Source of the DNA: an uncultured Acidobacteriota bacterium
GTDB lineage: Bacteria; Acidobacteriota; Vicinamibacteria; Vicinamibacterales; UBA8438
Assembly (NCBI GenBank): GCA_937888665.1
Contig: CALBET010000703.1
Span: forward strand, 1-7,116
Reading direction: 5' to 3'
DNA: 7,116 nucleotides
In this document: positions 5,607 through 7,116 of the stretch, one piece after another
Layout of the letters: every line of letters starts with the position of its first letter
Numbering within the stretch: the stretch's first letter is position 1
Made by a program: the position numbers and the translations under genes
The notes under the pieces: model-generated
The model's input: the letters and a program-made list of their open reading frames with translations, nothing else
What the model was told of the DNA's origin: nothing
The model's database searches: none

Positions 5607-6800
5607 TCAGGCGCCAGTGATGCGTGAAAAGGCCTCGTCGAACTCCTGCTCGACCTCCTCGGTGAGGTCCGCGAAGCTGTTGAGGCGGGCGCTGGTGGCG
5701 GCGTCGGGGAACAGCAGCGGGTGGGTCGCAAGCGCCTCGTCGATCTTTGCCAGCTCTTCCTGCACGCCCTTGACCGGTGAGATGTATTGCACCGCAGCCG
5801 TGATCTGCGCCGCCTGCACCGGGTCGTACACGAAGTCCATCCACCTGGCCGCCGCCTCGCGGTTCCTGGCTCCCCGTGGCATCACCATGTTGTCGACCCC
5901 GCGCATGCCGCCCTGTTCGGGGATGACGAACCGGAGGCTCGGGTTGTCCAGGGTCAGCTGAAGGATGTCCCCCGACCAGCCGACGCAGGCGGCGAAGTTC
6001 CCGCTGGCCAGGTCGTCGAAGTAGTCGTTGCCATGAAAGGCACGGATCTGACCATCCTGCTTGGCCCGCTCGAGCCGCTCGAACGCAGGCGCCGCGTCGT
6101 TGAACGACGTGACCGTCGAGGGGTCGATGCCGAGACCGAGCATGAGCAGGCCCATCGTGTCGCGCATCTCGGTGTTCATGCCGATCTTGCCTCTGAGCTC
6201 TGGGTCGAACAGGTCGTCCACACTGCCGAGGTCTCGACCGGTGGCGTCGACGTTGTACGCAATGCCGACGAGGACCGTCTGCCACGGGAGGCTGTACTCA
6301 CCGGCTGGATCCCAGGTGGGGTTCTTGAGGCCGTCCTCCAGGTTGGCCAGGTTCGGCACCCGGTCAAGCGGCAGCTTGTCGACCCACCCGAGCCGGATGA
6401 GCCGCGCCGTCAGCCAGCCCGTCGAGACCAGGATGTCGGGACCGATCGTGTCACCGGTCCCGAGAATCGGTTGGATCTTGGCGAAGTACTCGTTGTTGTC
6501 ATTGATGGCCTCGCTGTACCGCATGTCGACGCCCGTGGCCTGCTTGAACCGGTCGACCGTGCCGAGGGTTCCGTCCGCGGTGGTGTCAATGTAGACCGGA
6601 AAATTCTCGAAGAACAGGCTGTTGCCGCCTCCGTCGGCTGGCGTCACTGCGCCGCTGGCCGGTGCAGTGTCGCTGTCACCTCCGCCGCACGCTGCGAGCA
6701 GCGGTGGAAGTGACAACCCGGCGGCGCCGAGCGCCCCCGAGCGGAGAAGAAACTGGCGACGGCTGATCGGTGACTGGGTTCGTGGGCGGCGGATGGCCAT
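5607..6800 (-). CDS. potD: Tat-exported lipoprotein, polyamine-type substrate-binding protein (PotD/PotF family)
   Basis: Solute receptor of the ABC importer, 397 residues, delivering substrate to the two permeases. The N-terminus has a twin-arginine motif SRRQFLL (13-19), a hydrophobic stretch and a lipobox LLAAC with the acylated Cys at 38, followed by a Gly/Ser/Asp/Pro linker to ~60. The mature part starts with NSLFFENFPVYID (60-72) and has the PotD layout, including DILVSTGWL, YSLPWQTVLVGIAYN (169-183), CVGWSGD (272-278), EQGGMRGVDNMVMP (295-308) and a C-terminal helical region. Compared with E. coli PotD from memory, the Trp in CVGW and the Asp in VDN (303), which bind ligand amines, seem kept. 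The Trp two residues before that Asp is Gly, so specificity may differ. The ATG at 6800 is preferred, with AGGAG at 6812-6808, seven bases away. A GTG at 6830 overlapping the ATPase stop (GTGA) is the alternative and would add ten residues. Confidence 0.93.
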   Translation of the reverse strand: MAIRRPRTQSPISRRQFLLRSGALGAAGLSLPPLLAACGGGDSDTAPASGAVTPADGGGNSLFFENFPVYIDTTADGTLGTVDRFKQATGVDMRYSEAINDNNEYFAKIQPILGTGDTIGPDILVSTGWLTARLIRLGWVDKLPLDRVPNLANLEDGLKNPTWDPAGEYSLPWQTVLVGIAYNVDATGRDLGSVDDLFDPELRGKIGMNTEMRDTMGLLMLGLGIDPSTVTSFNDAAPAFERLERAKQDGQIRAFHGNDYFDDLASGNFAACVGWSGDILQLTLDNPSLRFVIPEQGGMRGVDNMVMPRGARNREAAARWMDFVYDPVQAAQITAAVQYISPVKGVQEELAKIDEALATHPLLFPDAATSARLNSFADLTEEVEQEFDEAFSRITGA

Positions 6801-6807
6801 GGGGCTT

Positions 6808-6812
6808 CTCCT
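6808..6812 (-). promoter_or_regulatory. Ribosome binding site that decides the potD start
   Basis: AGGAG within AAGGAGAAG stands seven bases before the ATG at 6800. It favours this ATG over the upstream GTG at 6830, which overlaps the potA stop. The ATG also leaves a short basic n-region before the twin-arginine motif, as usual for Tat signals. Confidence 0.7.
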
Positions 6813-6826
6813 TGGTGGCGTCGTGC

Positions 6827-7116
6827 TCACAGCGCCGCCTCAACGTGGTCGACGTCGGTGCTTGCAGCGCCGGCCTTCGCCGGCCAGCCAGACACAAGAT
6901 ACGCGGTTTCGGGTTCCCACGTGACACAGATCTGCTCGCCCGGTTGCAGGAAGGGCAGCTGGGCATGGGCCTCGACAGAGGCGACGAGCTCGGTGCCATC
7001 GACCAGCGTGAGCTGCAACCTGGCGGTGGCGCCCTGGAAAACGAGTTCGACCACGGTGGCCCGCAGACCGTGCCCGTCCGGGGGAGCGTCCATGGTGGGC
7101 CGCAGGCGTTCGGGGC
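6827..7116 (-). CDS. potA: ABC transporter ATPase, PotA-like, C-terminal TOBE domain only (gene continues beyond window)
   Basis: The 3' end of the ATP-binding subunit; the nucleotide-binding domain lies outside the window. The visible 96 residues begin PERLRPTMDAPPDG, the '(R)PE.L' entry to the TOBE domain of PotA-type ATPases. The TOBE beta-strands follow: GLRATVVELVFQGATARLQL, then a strand around VDGTELVASVEA, and PFLQPGEQICVTWEPETAYL with a terminal VSG. The TOBE barrel normally contributes to regulation and dimer contact. The codon at 7091-7093 is an internal Met, not a start, because the same frame is open to the window edge with family-typical sequence. The TGA at 6829-6827 overlaps a GTG of the binding-protein gene. 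As first gene of the visible operon, it implies that the promoter lies outside the window. Confidence 0.9.
   Translation of the reverse strand, partial: PERLRPTMDAPPDGHGLRATVVELVFQGATARLQLTLVDGTELVASVEAHAQLPFLQPGEQICVTWEPETAYLVSGWPAKAGAASTDVDHVEAAL

Noticed and set aside
4961..5620. 219-residue plus-strand open frame rich in Glu, Asp, Gly and Gln
   Set aside because: Antisense to potB; the acidic low-complexity composition is typical of the reverse frame of a hydrophobic membrane protein gene.
5600..5731. N-terminal extension of potB to 5731
   Set aside because: It lies entirely inside the binding-protein gene, encodes Arg/Ser/Thr/Pro-rich sequence, and the ATG at 5599 has its own ribosome binding site.
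5787..6713. 308-residue plus-strand open frame
   Set aside because: Antisense to the PotD-like gene, whose Tat signal, lipobox and family motifs are clear.

Overview
The window is GC-rich and comes from an unidentified soil- or sediment-type bacterium. Gene style (Tat-exported lipoprotein binding protein, class III adenylate cyclase with a HAMP linker, PQQ-type sugar dehydrogenase) would fit lineages such as Chloroflexota, Methylomirabilota/Rokubacteria, Acidobacteriota or Actinomycetota. Nothing in it fixes the phylum.

The right half (about 3690-7116, minus strand) is an intact polyamine-type ABC transporter operon read right to left. It holds the 3' end of the ATPase gene (TOBE domain only), a Tat/lipobox substrate-binding protein, a PotB-like permease with two extra N-terminal membrane segments, and a PotC-like permease. 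The genes overlap by 4 bp or are 7 bp apart, so they are translationally coupled. A fifth gene begins by GTGA overlap with the potC stop, but after about 40 codons it turns into a frame-shifted piece of a Ser/Thr kinase N-lobe. The end of the operon has therefore been rearranged.

The middle (2069-3411, plus strand) is a decayed class III adenylate cyclase, convergent with the operon. All catalytic motifs can be read, but only by changing frame about five times, and the second membrane segment ahead of the HAMP linker is missing. Divergent from it, 60 bp away, is an intact 249-residue membrane-anchored protein (1259-2008, minus) resembling DUF4230 proteins.

The left end carries the first ~85 codons of an exported PQQ-dependent sugar dehydrogenase (minus, from 1147). 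This reading frame is broken near position 890 by a ~860-bp noncoding element that reaches to about position 24. Read on the minus strand, the element ends in a domain V-like hairpin followed by a domain VI-like hairpin and a CTACCCGAC end, as in group II introns, but it has no reverse transcriptase gene. I interpret it as an ORF-less group II intron-like repeat. The long open frames on its plus strand look like artefactual 'hypothetical proteins'.

In short, a healthy transport operon sits next to a zone of gene decay and insertion: cyclase pseudogene, kinase and acetyltransferase fragments, and an interrupted dehydrogenase.
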